A stretch of DNA of 64,000 bases from positions 271,443,701-271,507,700 of the forward strand of contig JBOZIK010000001.1 in the NCBI GenBank assembly GCA_051453625.1. The letters are read 5' to 3'. This document shows, one piece after another, positions 1-12,779 of this stretch. This DNA is from Welwitschia mirabilis. Taxonomy: Eukaryota > Gnetophyta > Gnetopsida > Welwitschiales. Position numbers and translations under genes: made by a program. The notes below the pieces were generated by a model. The model did not search any database. It saw nothing but the letters and a program-made list of their open reading frames with translations, and was not told the DNA's origin. How positions within the stretch are numbered: position 1 is the stretch's first letter; every line of letters starts with the position of its first letter.

Positions 1-1138
1 CTTTTTATGGGTGTCATTTTCACTCTCATTCCCACAGTAGATAGGATGATAACACTATAGCAGTGTATTATGATAGTGACATGGACTAGAGCTTAAAGCC
101 AATGATCCCTCTTTTCTAAGGAGATGTCATCTCCATTGTCATTTCCATGACATGAGGGATAACAACATATTCAGATCCAACTACAATGCTAATTGTGAAG
201 TCAGAAGCTGATGAATTATCTATTATTGAGGGGCATCATTCCCAGTGTAATCCCCATGATAGTCAAGATGATAACTATTTTGCATAAACAAAACTAAATT
301 ATCTTGTAATGGGGTCATATGCCCCATTTAGGCTGCTAGGTTTTCTTCTCTGACTTCTAGGATTATAGTTGTAGAACCTTTAATGTAAAACTATAAATAC
401 ATCTCTTATTTTCACTTCTAATTCATATTTTATATTAAATATTTTTGTGATGAAATATTTAAAGATAATAGGTTCATATAGTAGCTACAAAGAGAAGTTT
501 ACCTTGTTGTTGGGCTAAGTATCCTCCATTGATGTACTACTACTTTGTTATAAGTGGATGTAAAAATTAATGATTAATTTAATTACTCTTTTTACTACTA
601 TTATATGAATGTCTCTTATGGTTTAAGTTGATTATAGTTTAGTGATATATCTATAAGTTTATTTAGATCATAAGGGTAACCTTTGTTAAGATTAACTTTG
701 TTAGTTTAGATCTTGCATTACATTTTATTTATTCCATTTTATATTTGAATTATCTCTATCTATTTAGCATATATAATAGTTTATGTTGATTAGGAACAAG
801 TGATAAAATCTTTTTAACTGATCTAAATTATAAAGAACTAATTCTTGTGATAGAAGGATTGAAATCCAAATATAACTCATCTCACTTGCATTTCATTCAT
901 TGAATTTCATCATCATTCATCTTGCATTGTATTTGAATTGTTGTTTACTTTCATTTACTAAAATATAAAAGACTAAAATACTTTAAGAAATCAATTCTCT
1001 ACCTTCTAGCCTAATGCCTTTAATAGATTACAACATCTGAGTTAACTCTCGTCTATACTAGTATGTGTTTTCTACAAGTATTGTGATTTATAAGCTTTGC
1101 CTAAGGTCTTAAATATTACATAAATTCACATTACAACA
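1..1138 (+). repeat. 5' LTR of element A (3' part only)
   Basis: This stretch aligns base by base with about 6345-7481. Both end in a conserved tail (cacattacaaca here, cacaccataaca in the other copy), and the primer-binding site follows directly. The first 230 or so bases of the LTR lie left of the window. Confidence 0.88.
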
Positions 1139-1139
1139 T

Positions 1140-1160
1140 TTTGGTGCCATTACTGGGGAA
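1140..1160 (+). other. Primer-binding site of element A (tRNA-Asp type)
   Basis: The sequence tttggtgccattactgggga directly after the LTR differs from the plant tRNA-Asp complement used by Athila/Tat elements (tttggcgccgttgccgggga) only by C to T and G to A changes. Confidence 0.85.
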
Positions 1161-2045
1161 GGCTACAAGAAGCTAGATAACTGTCACTATCTAGATAAGT
1201 GCCTTAAATTTAAGTTTAGGTTATTTACTTGAAATAGTGCTATATTTTTATTATAGTTTAGTAGGTTTATTTTTTTAATTTTTATTTTTTATAGAATTAA
1301 AAATTGCTGTTGTCCCCTCTATCATCCCCACAACATTGAGGATGACCATTTAAATTTTCATATTTATTTTTTCCCCATAAGTTTTTATTAGATTTTATAT
1401 TTTTGATTTTTATAGGATAATAATATGTCATTTTCACTGTCATCCCCATGACACATAATATGATAGTGATCACTTTTACTTTCTATGATTCATTCTTCTA
1501 TTTTGTAATTTTTCTTTTTCTTTATGATCTTTCTGTTAGTTATTCCCATGACAGTTAAAATAATAGATGTTATACAACTTTTGAGTGTTAAGAATCCAAC
1601 AGTTTTGATAAAATGATAAAAAATTAAAGAGAGAAAAAATTAATATTCATTATGTACTTTTCTTCCTTACCATCTTAAATTAAATTCTCTTGTTCCATTC
1701 TTCTCAATTGCTTTAATAAATAGTGATAAAAGGACTGTGTTTGGGAAATTCTTTCTAAAGGGAGGAGAAACTTGAAAAATTTTAAGGATAATGGTAAGAA
1801 AACACTTTAAGAATTTTTTGTAAAAAGAGGGAAAACAACACAAAGTGGTGTTGAGAGCAGTAATTTAGCCCTTTTCTCTTTTCAACCATCTTATTCTTTT
1901 CCCTCTTCTTTTTAAACTTCATATAGAAATGACAATGAACTTTTTTAATATTTTAGGGATTCCACCTCATTTAGAAAAGCTTCCTATAATCATTTATATT
2001 AGTCCCAACCATCTCCCATTCATTACTGTGAAAACAAGCCATATC

Positions 2046-3081
2046 CCATTAACTACTATGAGGAAGAAAATGATCCATTAAAAGAAATGATTGATGAAAT
2101 GAAGAAGAATCAAGAAAACATCCCAAAAAACCTAGAAAATTTGATTGAAATATTACAATATATACTATTAAAAATTAAAGAATCTTTTACAACACAACAT
2201 CCTCAAACCTATTCTTAAACTTATTCTTTCATATTCTACCTTAAGGAAAATAAGGAGAACTGAGAAATAATTGATAAGAATTCTTGCTTTTAAATAGAAA
2301 ATGAATATTTGAATCAAAATTCAAATCCTACTCATTAGAAAATGAGAAAACGGGAGATAACAATAATGCAAATCAATCCTTTTACAATCAAGATAAGAAT
2401 GACCATTTATTAGATGATGATACTGAGGTACTATATTACATCCCTGCTATTCATTTACTATTAGAGAATCTAGATGAGGAATTCATTCATGAAGAATCTA
2501 AAAAATTTCCAATGTATGATGAAGATAATGCTCTTATTTCTCTTGATGATCTTTTCAATAAATCTAATAACTTAGAAAATGAAACCAATATTCAATAATA
2601 AAAGGAAGCTATAGTCATAAATAATGATGAAGAAAATGAAAAAACAGTACAACAAATTAATGATAAAGATAATAATGAAGAAAATAATCAAAATGAAGGA
2701 CCCATATAGGATATACTTGTTTATTCCATCCATGCTTCTACATCCTTTCCATCTATGCCTTCATGTATAGCTTTAAATAATATCCTCCCTTACACTTTTA
2801 CTTTTACTTTTACATTACCTTGTGATCTTGATAATGATAACCTTTCTTCATCTCTTCCATTTAAACCTTCATGTAATTTTCAAAACCATGTTTCTTTTCT
2901 TGACTTTTATGAAACTTATAATTTTGAAAAGTCTATTCATATTGTCTCTCAATCTCTTTCTTTTAAAAATCCATGTGATACTCAAAGTAACATTGTTTCT
3001 TTTTCTACCAAGTTCACTTTACCTTATTCTTTTGATGATTATCCTTTTCAAAAGTATGACTTAGAATATCTTGGAATTTAA
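2046..3081 (+). pseudogene. Acidic, coiled-coil-like ORF relic of element A
   Basis: This is the only protein-like stretch in element A; I do not recognise a named family. The 5' part (about 2046-2170) reads in frame 2 as an acidic, Lys/Glu-rich helix (EEENDPLKEMIDEMKKNQEN) that looks coiled-coil forming. From 2413 to 3081 it continues in frame 1 as an Asp/Glu/Asn-rich segment, followed by a Ser/Phe-rich tail that includes a 108-residue open stretch starting at 2755. In-frame TAA and TAG codons near 2595 and 2707 sit where Gln is likely, and there is a frame change between the two parts. By position it would be a gag-like or accessory product of a non-autonomous element; that is inference. 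Confidence 0.55.
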
Positions 3082-5224
3082 AATTGGGATAAACTATATT
3101 TTCTTGATGATAATCCATGATTCAAATTAAATCTTAAGGAGATTCGCAATATTATTAAACATTCTCAAAACCGTTAAAAACGTCTTGGATCCATTCTTTA
3201 GGGAGTATTTTAAATGAATTATATAATAATACTCATGATTTATAATGTTTTATTAATAGATTATTTGTTAATAAAATTTATTAGTTCTTTATCTCTTATT
3301 TAGATTCTAAAATTTCTTCTATCAAAGTTTTATATTTTACTTTCTTTTCCTCCAATTGATTTTACTTCAAAATGATTATATACCTTTTATGTTTATCAAT
3401 TGATTTTATTTGTTTTGACTCTTATTAAAAAAAAAAAAAAAAACTGTGTGCACATTTTACACAACTAGTTAAACCTCTTAATGGTTAAGTCTTATCTTTT
3501 AGAAAAAATAATCTTTAAATGGCTTAGTTGAAATCTCAAACCTGAACAGTTGGATAATTTAGAAGTTAATGGATAGAAGGTTAAAAATCATTGAAATACC
3601 TATCGATTAAGCCTTGAACATAATAGATACACTTGTTTTGGATTCTCCTCTTACCATTATTTAAATTCTTCCTTAGCAAATTCTTTTGATAAACATCATG
3701 CTATCACTCAACCATGTTTAACTTGACTAATATTTTACTGTATGAAGTTATCATGAATATTAAATCTTTTATTTGAACATTCTAAGTGATAAGATTAGAT
3801 TCACCAAATCCTAAGACATTTATATTCTATGAACTTCATTTTGAAGGAAGATTCTTTAATTTCTTTTGTCCTCTCTCAATGATGTGAGTCTTCTTGTTTA
3901 GATGCTCTTCCTTGTTTCTCATCTCATTACTTCATCCTTATCCTTATAAGTACTTAGTTATGTGAAATCACTCTTTTCACTTTTTAAATATATATATATA
4001 TATATATAGAATAAGAATAAGAAAAGGAAACAAATAAATAATGACCATGATCTTTTGTATCTAAACTAAGGCCATGATCATCATGATGTTCTATCGCAAT
4101 GGTACTAGAGTAAATTTTTTGAAAGGGACCTTTGGTAGTATGATATATTAGCTATGGAAAATCCACTTGGGGGTTAGTTGACTATGTTATACAAGTTCTT
4201 ACTCCTCTAATAGTGGTTGCACTTCCCTCATGATGGGAAAGTAATTTTTACTTAGAGGCTATGGGATCAGTGATGTCCCTAGTGCCATTAGAGGTATTAC
4301 TCATTTTTTGAACTCATTTGGCATATAATTAATTTCACATGATAATTCTAACTTATCAAGTTCTAATATTGTTTTAGGGTATGAGTAGATCAGTTCATTT
4401 CTAAGTAGCTTTTTATCTTATCATTCCTTGATTAAAAACATTAGATATACTTGATTTTATCATAATCATTACCTATTTAAGTGGTACTTTTTGAGCTTTT
4501 TACATTATGCCATGCATTATTATAAGGTTATTTTATGATTTCTACTAAGGTAATTTGCTAGAATGGAATTTTGGATAGGAAACAATCTTCTTCGTGTTTC
4601 TAGTTATTCATTTTCATTATGTTTTCCTTAGTTGTTTTATTTAGAATTTCAAGGTCATTTTTGTATCTTTTTGTACATATTAATTAGGACTTAATCATCT
4701 GATACTTTTCTTATTATCTTTTTATTTTCACTCCTACTTTTTATTTATAAGAATTATTTTTATTTTAGCACTTTCATTGATTCTTTTCTTTCACTTTGAT
4801 TGATGTGTTCCTTTTATTTTATGATAAAGTTGTTTTTCCCCATTTCTTTGCTTTTCAATTTTGCACTTTCATTGATTTATTCCTTTCACTTACAAAATCT
4901 TGAATTCTTATTGAGTTTGAGGTATATTTAAGAAGTTCTTTTAATCATTTCTTCCTTCTTCTTAGCACATTATTAGAGTCACATAAGTCACTTTCACCAT
5001 GGTTATGTTTTTTAGGATAATTCTTCACTTTTTACCTTATTCTTGATTTTCTACTACTTTTCTAATGGTTGACTGCTTTTACACTTTTTCTAGTTTTCTC
5101 TACCTTTCCAACATCTTATTTGATTAGTGTCATTCCATTCCTATCATTTCCATGATAGACAAGACGAAAATCATCCCTTTAGCTCTATTACAATTCAAGA
5201 CATCTTGTTTTTTCTTGTGGAGGA
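3082..5224. other. Element A internal DNA, no coding signal
   Basis: AT-rich, stop-dense in all frames. It holds a run of 19 A at about 3426-3444, an (AT)n run at 3987-4008 and a short imperfect direct repeat containing gcactttcattgatt at about 4769 and 4863. Nothing else is recognisable. Confidence 0.6.
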
Positions 5225-5690
5225 GGTAAGATATCATTTTTAGTTTATTATAAAAATTAATCAAAAAATTTAAATTTAAAAGGATCATGTTTGAGCTTTC
5301 ATGATACATATCTATGATGAATTATTTGGATACGATTTCATTTACTTGAATAAATTTCATGGACTTTGTCTAGTAGAAGTATAGTAGTAGACTCATAGAG
5401 TTTTCCTNNNNNNNNNNNNNNNNNNNNNNNNNNNNNNNNNNNNNNNNNNNNNNNNNNNNNNNNNNNNNNNNNNNNNNNNNNNNNNNNNNNNNNNNNNNNN
5501 NNNNNNNGGTAAGATATCATTTTTAGTTTATTATAAAAATTAATTAAAAAATTTAAATTTAAAAGGATCATGTTTGAGCTTTCATGATACATATCTATGA
5601 TGAATTATTTGGATACAATTTCATTTACTTGAATAAATTTCATGGACTTTGTCTAGTAGAAGTATAGTAGTAGACTCATAGAGTTTTCCT
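5225..5690 (+). repeat. 183-bp duplication on both sides of a 100-N gap
   Basis: Bases 5225-5407 and 5508-5690 are the same 183-bp sequence with two differences, both C/G to T/A transitions (taatca to taatta, gatacg to gataca). They lie immediately either side of exactly 100 N. The simplest reading is two contig ends, possibly two haplotypes, that overlap but were not merged, so the true locus probably has one copy and no gap. Confidence 0.85.
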
Positions 5691-6113
5691 GCAGCTATGT
5701 TTTAGATCATCTAAAGAAAAATATTTTTATGATTACTCTTGTACTTTACCCCTTGTAGAATACATTAATAACTTATATACATAATTCTTTAAGTTATCAC
5801 TACTTAGTCTTACACATTAGTTTTAGTATTACTGTCTCAAATTATGCATACACATTATCATTTTCTGAACTATTATTGTTACATTTTATGATTGGTTTGT
5901 GTGTATGACATTCATTTGTTATATTATAATGTTTTTAAGTAAGGGCCTTACAGTATTTGTATTAGTTAACTGATTTTTAATTTCTATTCCTACATAGCAA
6001 AAATTAAACTCAAAATTAAATTTTTCTAGTTGCTGGGTATTTTAGTCAAATTGTCTCATAATATAATTAATCACTAACATTGTCAAGGAATAATAAAAGT
6101 AAGTAGGGGGATA
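5691..6113 (+). other. 3' untranslated part of element A with polypurine tract
   Basis: No ORF. It ends in the purine-rich aagtaggggga (6101-6111), the expected plus-strand primer just upstream of the 3' LTR. Confidence 0.7.
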
Positions 6114-7481
6114 TGTTGTGATGTCAATTTCTAAGATTTTGATGGTATATTTTGAGTAATTTTGTAGGATATTTACACAAATTTAGATGTAATTCTGATG
6201 ATTATGAGTACAAAATTATGTAATTCTTGGCAAATTTGAAGGAATTTTTGAAATATTGGAAGTTATTTTAGGCATATTTTGGTACTTAGTATTTAGGAGA
6301 AAGATTAATGATGAAGAAGGATGATTTTCTCTAGCTAGAGAGCCTTTGAAGCATGTTATTCCCATTGTCAACCCTACAACAGAAATGATGGTAGCATTGT
6401 ACTATCTTATTGCAATAGTAATATGGACTGAATCTTGGATTCAATGAGTCTTCTTTTCTAAGGAAATGTTATTCTCATTTTCCTTTCCATGACATGAGGG
6501 ATGACAAAATATTTGGAGGTAACTATGAGGCTAATTGTGGAGCTAGAAGTTGAAGAATTATCTATTATTGAGAGGCATCATCTCTAGTATCATCCCGATG
6601 ATAGTTAGAAGGATAATTGTTTTGTATAAATGAAACTGAATTGTCTTGTAATGGGGTCATAAACCCCATCTGGGCTACTAGGGTTTTTTATCTAACTTCT
6701 GATGTTATAGTTCTAGAAACTTCAATGTAAAATTATAAATACCTCCCTTATTCTTACTTTCAATTCATCTTTTTATACCAAAATATTCCTATAATAAAAG
6801 CTTGAAGGACAAGAGGTCCATTTAGTAGCTATAGAGAGAAGTTTACCTTAGTGTTGAACTGAGTATCCTCCATTGACTTACTTTTTATTTCTTGTAAGTG
6901 GATGTAAAAGTTAATAATTAATTCAATTACTAGTTTTACTACTATTATGTAAATGTTCCTTATGGTCTAAGTTGATTATAGTTTGTTGATAGCTCTATAG
7001 TTTATTTAGATCATATGGGCAACCTTTGTTAAGGTTCACTTTGTTAGTTTAAATCTTGCATTGCATTTCCTTTATTCCATTTTATACTTGCATTACCCAT
7101 ATTCTATTTAATATATCTTATATTTTATATTGATTAGGAACAAGTAATAAACCCTTCCTAATTAATCTAAATTTTAAAGAATTAATTCTTATGACAGGAG
7201 GATTCGAATTCAAATAGAACTCATCTCAGTTGCATTTCATCCATTTCATTTCACCATGATTCATCTTGCATTGTATTTTCATTGTCTTTACTTTCATTTA
7301 ATAAAATAGAAAAGACTAAAATACTTTGTAAAATCCATGTTCTAACTTCTAGCCTAGTGTCTTTAATGGATTACAACATTTAAGTTAACTCCTATCTATA
7401 ATCCTGTGTGTTTTCTACAAGTATTATGATTTATAAGTTTTGCATAAGGACTTAAAGATTACATAAATTCACACCATAACA
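6114..7481 (+). repeat. 3' LTR of element A (1368 bp, complete)
   Basis: Begins tgttgtgatg and ends caccataaca, giving imperfect inverted termini of the TG...CA type. It is homologous along its length to 1-1138 and, in reverse, to 20139-21648. The sequence after it (gtaacc...) is not a primer site, which confirms that this is the 3' copy. Confidence 0.88.
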
Positions 7482-7530
7482 TTGTAACCTTCTATAATAA
7501 CTTAGAAAAAAGTATTATAAAAAAAAGCTA

Positions 7531-8030
7531 GAAGAGTTATAGGCTTTTAATGAAGTTAAAATTAACATGTTGCTATTAAAAGCCATTAAACAAATCCTAT
7601 CTTATGTGAAATTTATTAAAGATAAGTGTAACATTAAGAGGAAAATACATGTTTAAAATAGAAAAAAAAATCTCTCTAGCATATCAACTAGTGCAATCAT
7701 ATAAAATTAAGCCCCCTTAAAGAAATAAGATCCAACTTACCCATTACAATTAGAAATAAGAATGCTATGCAAGACTTGTTAGATTTAGGAGTAAGTGTAA
7801 ATATTTTACCCCACTTAATTCCAAGAAAATTAGCCTACATTACATTAGGTAAATAAAATCCAATTGCAATTAGTTTATAACTTGTTAAAGTCATCACTAG
7901 GATCCATTAAAGATGTGAATTTTCAAGTGGATAATTGCTAATTCTCTATAGACTTCATTATCTTAGAATATATATTTGACTAAGCATAATTTAGTTTCTA
8001 ATATTTTAAGTGAACTTGTTTTGGCATTAT
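7531..8030 (+). pseudogene. Gag-pro junction and protease relic (element X)
   Basis: Retroviral-type aspartic protease region of an Athila/Tat gypsy element. Decayed but ordered motifs are visible: the gag-pro linker (AIKQILSYVKFIKDKC, corresponding to the family pattern I-P-x-Y-x-K-F-L-K-D-L-C), a Leu-Gly-x-x-Val-Asn-x-Leu-Pro stretch just downstream of the catalytic position, and the later VDFIVLD-like block (IDFIILEYI). The active-site Asp-x-Gly-Ala is not intact and several stops interrupt the frame. The G block carries the same domain at 58320-58890. Confidence 0.65.
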
Positions 8031-9905
8031 TAAATGCCACTATTAATTATAGAAATGGCTTAATAAAAATCTCATCTAATAGCATAACAATAAACTTAAA
8101 TAGTTTTAATATTATTTGATTATCAAGGGATACCAATAATTTTAATTTTGTTTATGAAGTTCACAATCTAAATCCATCTTCAAATGAATAATACATATAT
8201 TCCTCTTATGATTATTTTAATGCTTTAGAGTCATATTTTAAATAATTATTAGAAAATCATAGAAATTCTATAGATTACATCACATATAAATTTGAATGTT
8301 TAGACTCTACTACTTGTACTCTTCATATCATTTTAAATTTCTTACACTTATGTGTAGGGTCATCCTATGAAAATGTCATCCATCTTGTACTTTCTTTGGA
8401 TAGTTCATATTTTAAGTCCTATAACTAAAATATGTTTTAGTCTTTCTTTTTGCATGTCATTGAAAAACCTCCCTATAGCAATACTCTTTAAAATGTAATA
8501 AATCCATTAGTATTCAAGGATGTTTTCTTTACCAAGGACCATGAAGACTATCATCCATTCAAACATTTTCATACATCCAGTTCACTTTTAGACTATCTCA
8601 TTAAATGCATTAATCATCAATCCCTTTCATTCATTTATGAGTTCTTAAGACTTAATAATCTTAGTTAATAGTCATTAATAAATGAACCACTACTACGTAA
8701 TCATATTGTTAGTATATGTTTATGTAGAATTTAAGTACATTTGTATTATTAAAGTAAAAGTTATGCTTTTTTTAATTATCTTATTAAGGTTGATTTTTCT
8801 TAAGGTCTCTAAGTTGAAAAACATGGATGAAAAAGGTGGAATCGACCTTTATACTATACTTATGTTTTCAAGCATTTTATGGAGATAAGATATTTTGTAA
8901 TTAGGATAATGAAACAATGATTCATATTATATGTACAAAAAATGATAAATGTGAGAAGTTGGATGAAAATAAAATATAATATCTCTTATTCAAAAGTAAA
9001 GTTTATTTTAATCAAATTATAAGATTTAGTTAACTACATCAGGGCTATGAATGCCCATTGACAATGGATCTATTAATCTACTTATTACATGATCAACTAC
9101 ATGGGGAATATAGACACTTGTTAGCAATGTAGGAATACATTTTTTAAGAACTAAAACTCTTAACACTGTTAAAAAAAATTTAATCACAATAGATGGTTAA
9201 TAATATTAAAATGCTTAAAACAAAGAATATGGATGACTATGGAAAAGAAAAATTGTGGAAAGAGAAGATAGGATTTTAATATTCTCTCATGTTTACTTTC
9301 TTTAAAATTTTTAATTAAGAATTTGCTTACTAATTTTTAAACTTTTATAAGTTTTCTTAATGAACATATTAGTTGTTTGACATTTTAATACATTAAAACA
9401 AAAATAGAATTCACAAAACTTCTAATAAAGTAACTATTAACTTAAGTCTTTTTGTCTTTTGCATTCATAAGGATTTATGATTAATGTTCATTCCCCATCA
9501 TATTTTGCATTTGTTTCACCCATTTGCATCTTCAATTGTACTGCTTTATTTTATGATAAAACACATGTAAAAACATAGTTATGTTTGTTTTGCAATCATC
9601 TTTTGTTCAATGTCCTAACTCATAACTAATAAATTCAAGTTGTTGATGCAATTAAACAATCCTATGATCCTCATTCATCCTTATATCTATAAAAATATGA
9701 AATAATCCTTATGATTTTACTATTATGATAAGTTGAATAATATATCCACTATACTCTTCGTCCCTTAGCTAAGCCACAATTACATTCTTCATAATTAGTT
9801 GACAGCACTACTTGCCTTATCTGACATCATTACCTTTTCCATTCAAATTACATTCCAACTTCATTTTTTGGCCTATCTTGCATCTATGAGTCATCTACAC
9901 CATAG
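8031..9905 (+). other. Element X spacer between protease and downstream ORF
   Basis: Mostly stop-rich. A segment at about 9028-9150, starting with tagttaactacat, is shared with 61472-61600 in the G block. No RT, RNase H or integrase motif is present, so pol appears absent rather than merely interrupted. Confidence 0.5.
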
Positions 9906-10067
9906 GTAAGTATATTACTATTTATTTTGAGTTAATTTTTATTCATTTATCTTATGAATATCATTTTCAAATTCATTTATCAAGTCTAAAATTAAATTAT
10001 TCTGCTTTCTCTCTTCTTCTCTCTAACATTCTTATATTTCTTATTTATTCTCTTATTGTTTTTTTAG
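9906..10067 (+). other. Candidate intron upstream of the element X downstream ORF
   Basis: A strong plant splice donor (atag|gtaagtat at 9905/9906) and a T-rich acceptor (tgtttttttag|aaa ending at 10067) frame 162 bp. The acceptor lies three bases before an ATG that opens the downstream ORF. Some Athila-type elements express their 3' ORF from a spliced RNA, so this arrangement makes biological sense. There is no transcript evidence here. Confidence 0.5.
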
Positions 10068-10070
10068 AAA

Positions 10071-11458
10071 ATGAGTAAAAGACAATAAGCCTTCATTAAG
10101 GAAGAAAATTTTAGCTCATTTATAGACATGTATGCTACATTCTACCTAGTAAGAATAGAAATAAGAGAGTAAAACTACTTAGTAAAAATGGTCAATGCAT
10201 TCTACTACTTAAAACATGTGCTTGAATTCTATGAGAATGCTAAATTTAATAATAAATACTCTTGAGTAATTTATTTTTGTATACATCAAACTTCCTTTTT
10301 AATTTATTTAGTTGAATTTGAATTTTTTTTTAAAGGGATAGAACATTTAAAGAATTTTTCATTTACTTTAGTAGATGAATTGAAATGTTATTACCATGTT
10401 TTAGATGCAGAATATGCACCCAATAAAGAAGGATGTTTATGTTTTAAGTTATTACATAAAAACAACTTTTTTTATTTTATTTTATCATTCATAATGTCCT
10501 ACACACTTAAAATGTTATAGATTCCTATAGTAGACACTTATACCTCATTAGAATTATTTAAGAAAACCAAACTTTGATATTGCAAAATTTATATTAAAGC
10601 CATCATAAATCATGTAGGACATAAGAGTAATCTTCCATTATCCTCTCTAAATTTTTACATTATCTTTAATAATCTATACCAAACCTTAGANNNNNNNNNN
10701 NNNNNNNNNNNNNNNNNNNNNNNNNNNNNNNNNNNNNNNNNNNNNNNNNNNNNNNNNNNNNNNNNNNNNNNNNNNNNNNNNNNNNNNNNNNNNNNNNNNN
10801 NNNNNNNNNNNNNNNNNNNNNNNNNNNNNNNNNNNNNNNNNNNNNNNNNNNNNNNNNNNNNNNNNNNNNNNNNNNNNNNNNNNNNNNNNNNNNNNNNNNN
10901 NNNNNNNNNNNNNNNNNNNNNNNNNNNNNNNNNNNNNNNNNNNNNNNNNNNNNNNNNNNNNNNNNNNNNNNNNNNNNNNNNNNNNNNNNNNNNNNNNNNN
11001 NNNNNNNNNNNNNNNNNNNNNNNNNNNNNNNNNNNNNNNNNNNNNNNNNNNNNNNNNNNNNNNNNNNNNNNNNNNNNNNNNNNNNNNNNNNNNNNNNNNN
11101 NNNNNNNNNNNNNNNNNNNNNNNNNNNNNNNNNNNNNNNNNNNNNNNNNNNNNNNNNNNNNNNNNNNNNTCCCTTAAAAATAACGAAAGTCCAAATGTGC
11201 AGAAATATAGACTAGATCGTAAGCAATAATAATAGTAGCATGAAGGATAATAGCAACATAAGAAAGAAGAAAAACAAAAAGCATGATCCTTCTCCTATTC
11301 ATATTATTCCCCGATATGTTACTTCATATTTTCCTCCAAAAACTCATCATAAAGGTAAAGATCCTATTGGAAAAAATTTTCATCCTCCTAATTCTTATTC
11401 TTTCTCTCATCCTCGACATTCTTCGTCATCTTCTTCTAATGATACATTTTCTGAATAG
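10071..11458 (+). pseudogene. Downstream ORF relic of element X (unknown function)
   Basis: From the ATG at 10071 the first frame reads MSKRQ-stop-AFIKEENFSSFIDMY and continues with stops at likely Gln codons (about 10086 and 10170). It includes a Tyr/Phe-rich segment (FYYLKHVLEFYENAKF). A second open part follows near 10340-10460 in another frame. Bases 10691-11169 are N. On the far side, 11240-11458 is open for 72 residues with a basic start, a Pro/His-rich middle and a Ser-rich end (HSSSSSSNDTFSE), which I take as the C terminus. The position matches the extra 3' ORF of Athila-type elements. I cannot assign a function, and joining the two sides of the gap is inference. Confidence 0.45.
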
Positions 11459-12779
11459 GTTCTAAAATAACATAAGATTTATATTGGCAAGTTATATGGA
11501 AAAATAAATATGATTACCAAGTTCTAAAAAAACATTTGATACAAACAACATGAAATAAATGAAAAATTAGAAGGATTAGTTCTTTGTAGAAGATCATTTA
11601 ATTAAAATTACTCTTTTTCTTGTGTGCATACTAGACTAATTTTTTCATTAAAATGCTTTGATTTTTTCCAAGTTTATAATGTAGTTAAAGCCATGTAATG
11701 AAAATATTTCTTTTTAAAACTTTGACATATTATTAAAAGAATTATATTAAATTTTTGTATCTTCTAAACTTTGAGAATAAATTTCAATTTTTTTTAAGGG
11801 ATATGACATCTTTTTTTAAAAGAAATTTTTTGATTTTGATATGTATTTTTTAAAAATAGTAAAAAAAACATAAAATTTATGTCACTCTCATACTTGAATA
11901 TTTTCTTTATAGATTTTTCTATGTTAAATCATTTCTTTCTCACACTTTTTACTATGATTATAGTAAAAGTTTGATTAGGGGACATGATAATAAAATAATT
12001 TGACATTCAGATAAAGTATATTTAATTAATTTAGCTTATGTAAAGGTACTTAAATAGTTATTTTATCATAAAATTATGTATTTGACCATGTTTAATATAA
12101 TTTGTAAAGTTATGATCTTTTTCCAAATAGTTTTGATAAAATGCTATATTTTAGATAACATACTAAAATCTAAAGGTCATCTAGCTATAAACACTAATGC
12201 TGTAATCCAAATCATTAGTGTTAGTGATTCTTTTGAGTAGAAAAATCAAGATCTATATTTTGAAGTCATCTTAGGAAAGTAATCAATTTATGCTTATGTG
12301 GTCTAGCAGATATAACATCAAACTTTAATAAATTATATAATCATAAAAGTGTCTAATTTTTAATCGAAAATCCTAAAGTGTAAAACCTTAGTTGAGGAAT
12401 TATAAACCTATTTTCACCCATAAAAAGAACCAAGTGCCTTCTTTTTTAAGATTATTTACTAAAATTTTAACTAGTAGAAATAGTTTAAATCTTTAGAGTA
12501 CTAATCATTCACATGACTTTCTAAGTTCCTCCTTTTGAAATGGGCTACTTTTAAGGTAAGATTTATGTGTTTATGTTAGTTTCACCTTCTTTAATTAATG
12601 TAATACAATTTCTAATTTTATTATGAATTAATAGTCATTCATCGCTAATTCTTAATTGTAATTAATTTCATATTCTTAATGCTTAAGTAATACTATATTA
12701 TTGAGTTATTTCATTACTGAGTGAGTTTTCTTAGTTTACGTTTTGCTATAGTTATTTTATCTGATGGATCTTGAGAATA
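11459..12779. other. 3' end of element X and unassigned AT-rich DNA
   Basis: From 11780 to 11965 the sequence matches the 3' tail of the G block. After the purine-rich run near 11960 I see only weak resemblance to the G-family LTR (for example around 12110-12170). The junction with element D lies somewhere between about 12.0 and 12.8 kb and could not be fixed. Confidence 0.4.

Larger units (their letters stand above)
1..7481 (+). mobile_element. Element A: non-autonomous LTR retrotransposon, left end outside window
   Basis: Two homologous LTRs (1-1138, partial, and 6114-7481) bracket about 5 kb of internal DNA. The internal part starts with a tRNA-Asp-type primer-binding site and ends with a purine-rich tract (aagtaggggga, 6101-6111). 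Between them I find one ORF relic and no protease, reverse transcriptase, RNase H or integrase motif, so this looks like a large derivative that needed enzymes from a relative. The right flank is the protease region of element X, so A is probably nested in X. The left target-site duplication lies outside the window; the five bases after the right LTR are gtaac. A solo LTR of the same family is at 20139-21648 on the minus strand. Confidence 0.85.
7482..11967 (+). mobile_element. Element X: Athila/Tat-like relic interrupted by element A
   Basis: Directly right of element A the sequence enters the middle of a gag-pro region, then a spacer, then a separate downstream ORF behind an intron, and ends at a purine-rich run (attagggga, about 11957-11965). 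Segments at about 9028-9150 and 11780-11965 are homologous to 61472-61600 and 62170-62343 of the G block, so X and G belong to related families. The X LTR, if present, would begin near 11966, but I could not align it convincingly beyond a weak match to the G LTR around 12110-12170. No RT or integrase was seen. Confidence 0.6.

Noticed and set aside
8682-8888. 68-residue ORF as a gene
   Set aside because: Short, AT-driven, in the X spacer, with no motif or conserved counterpart.
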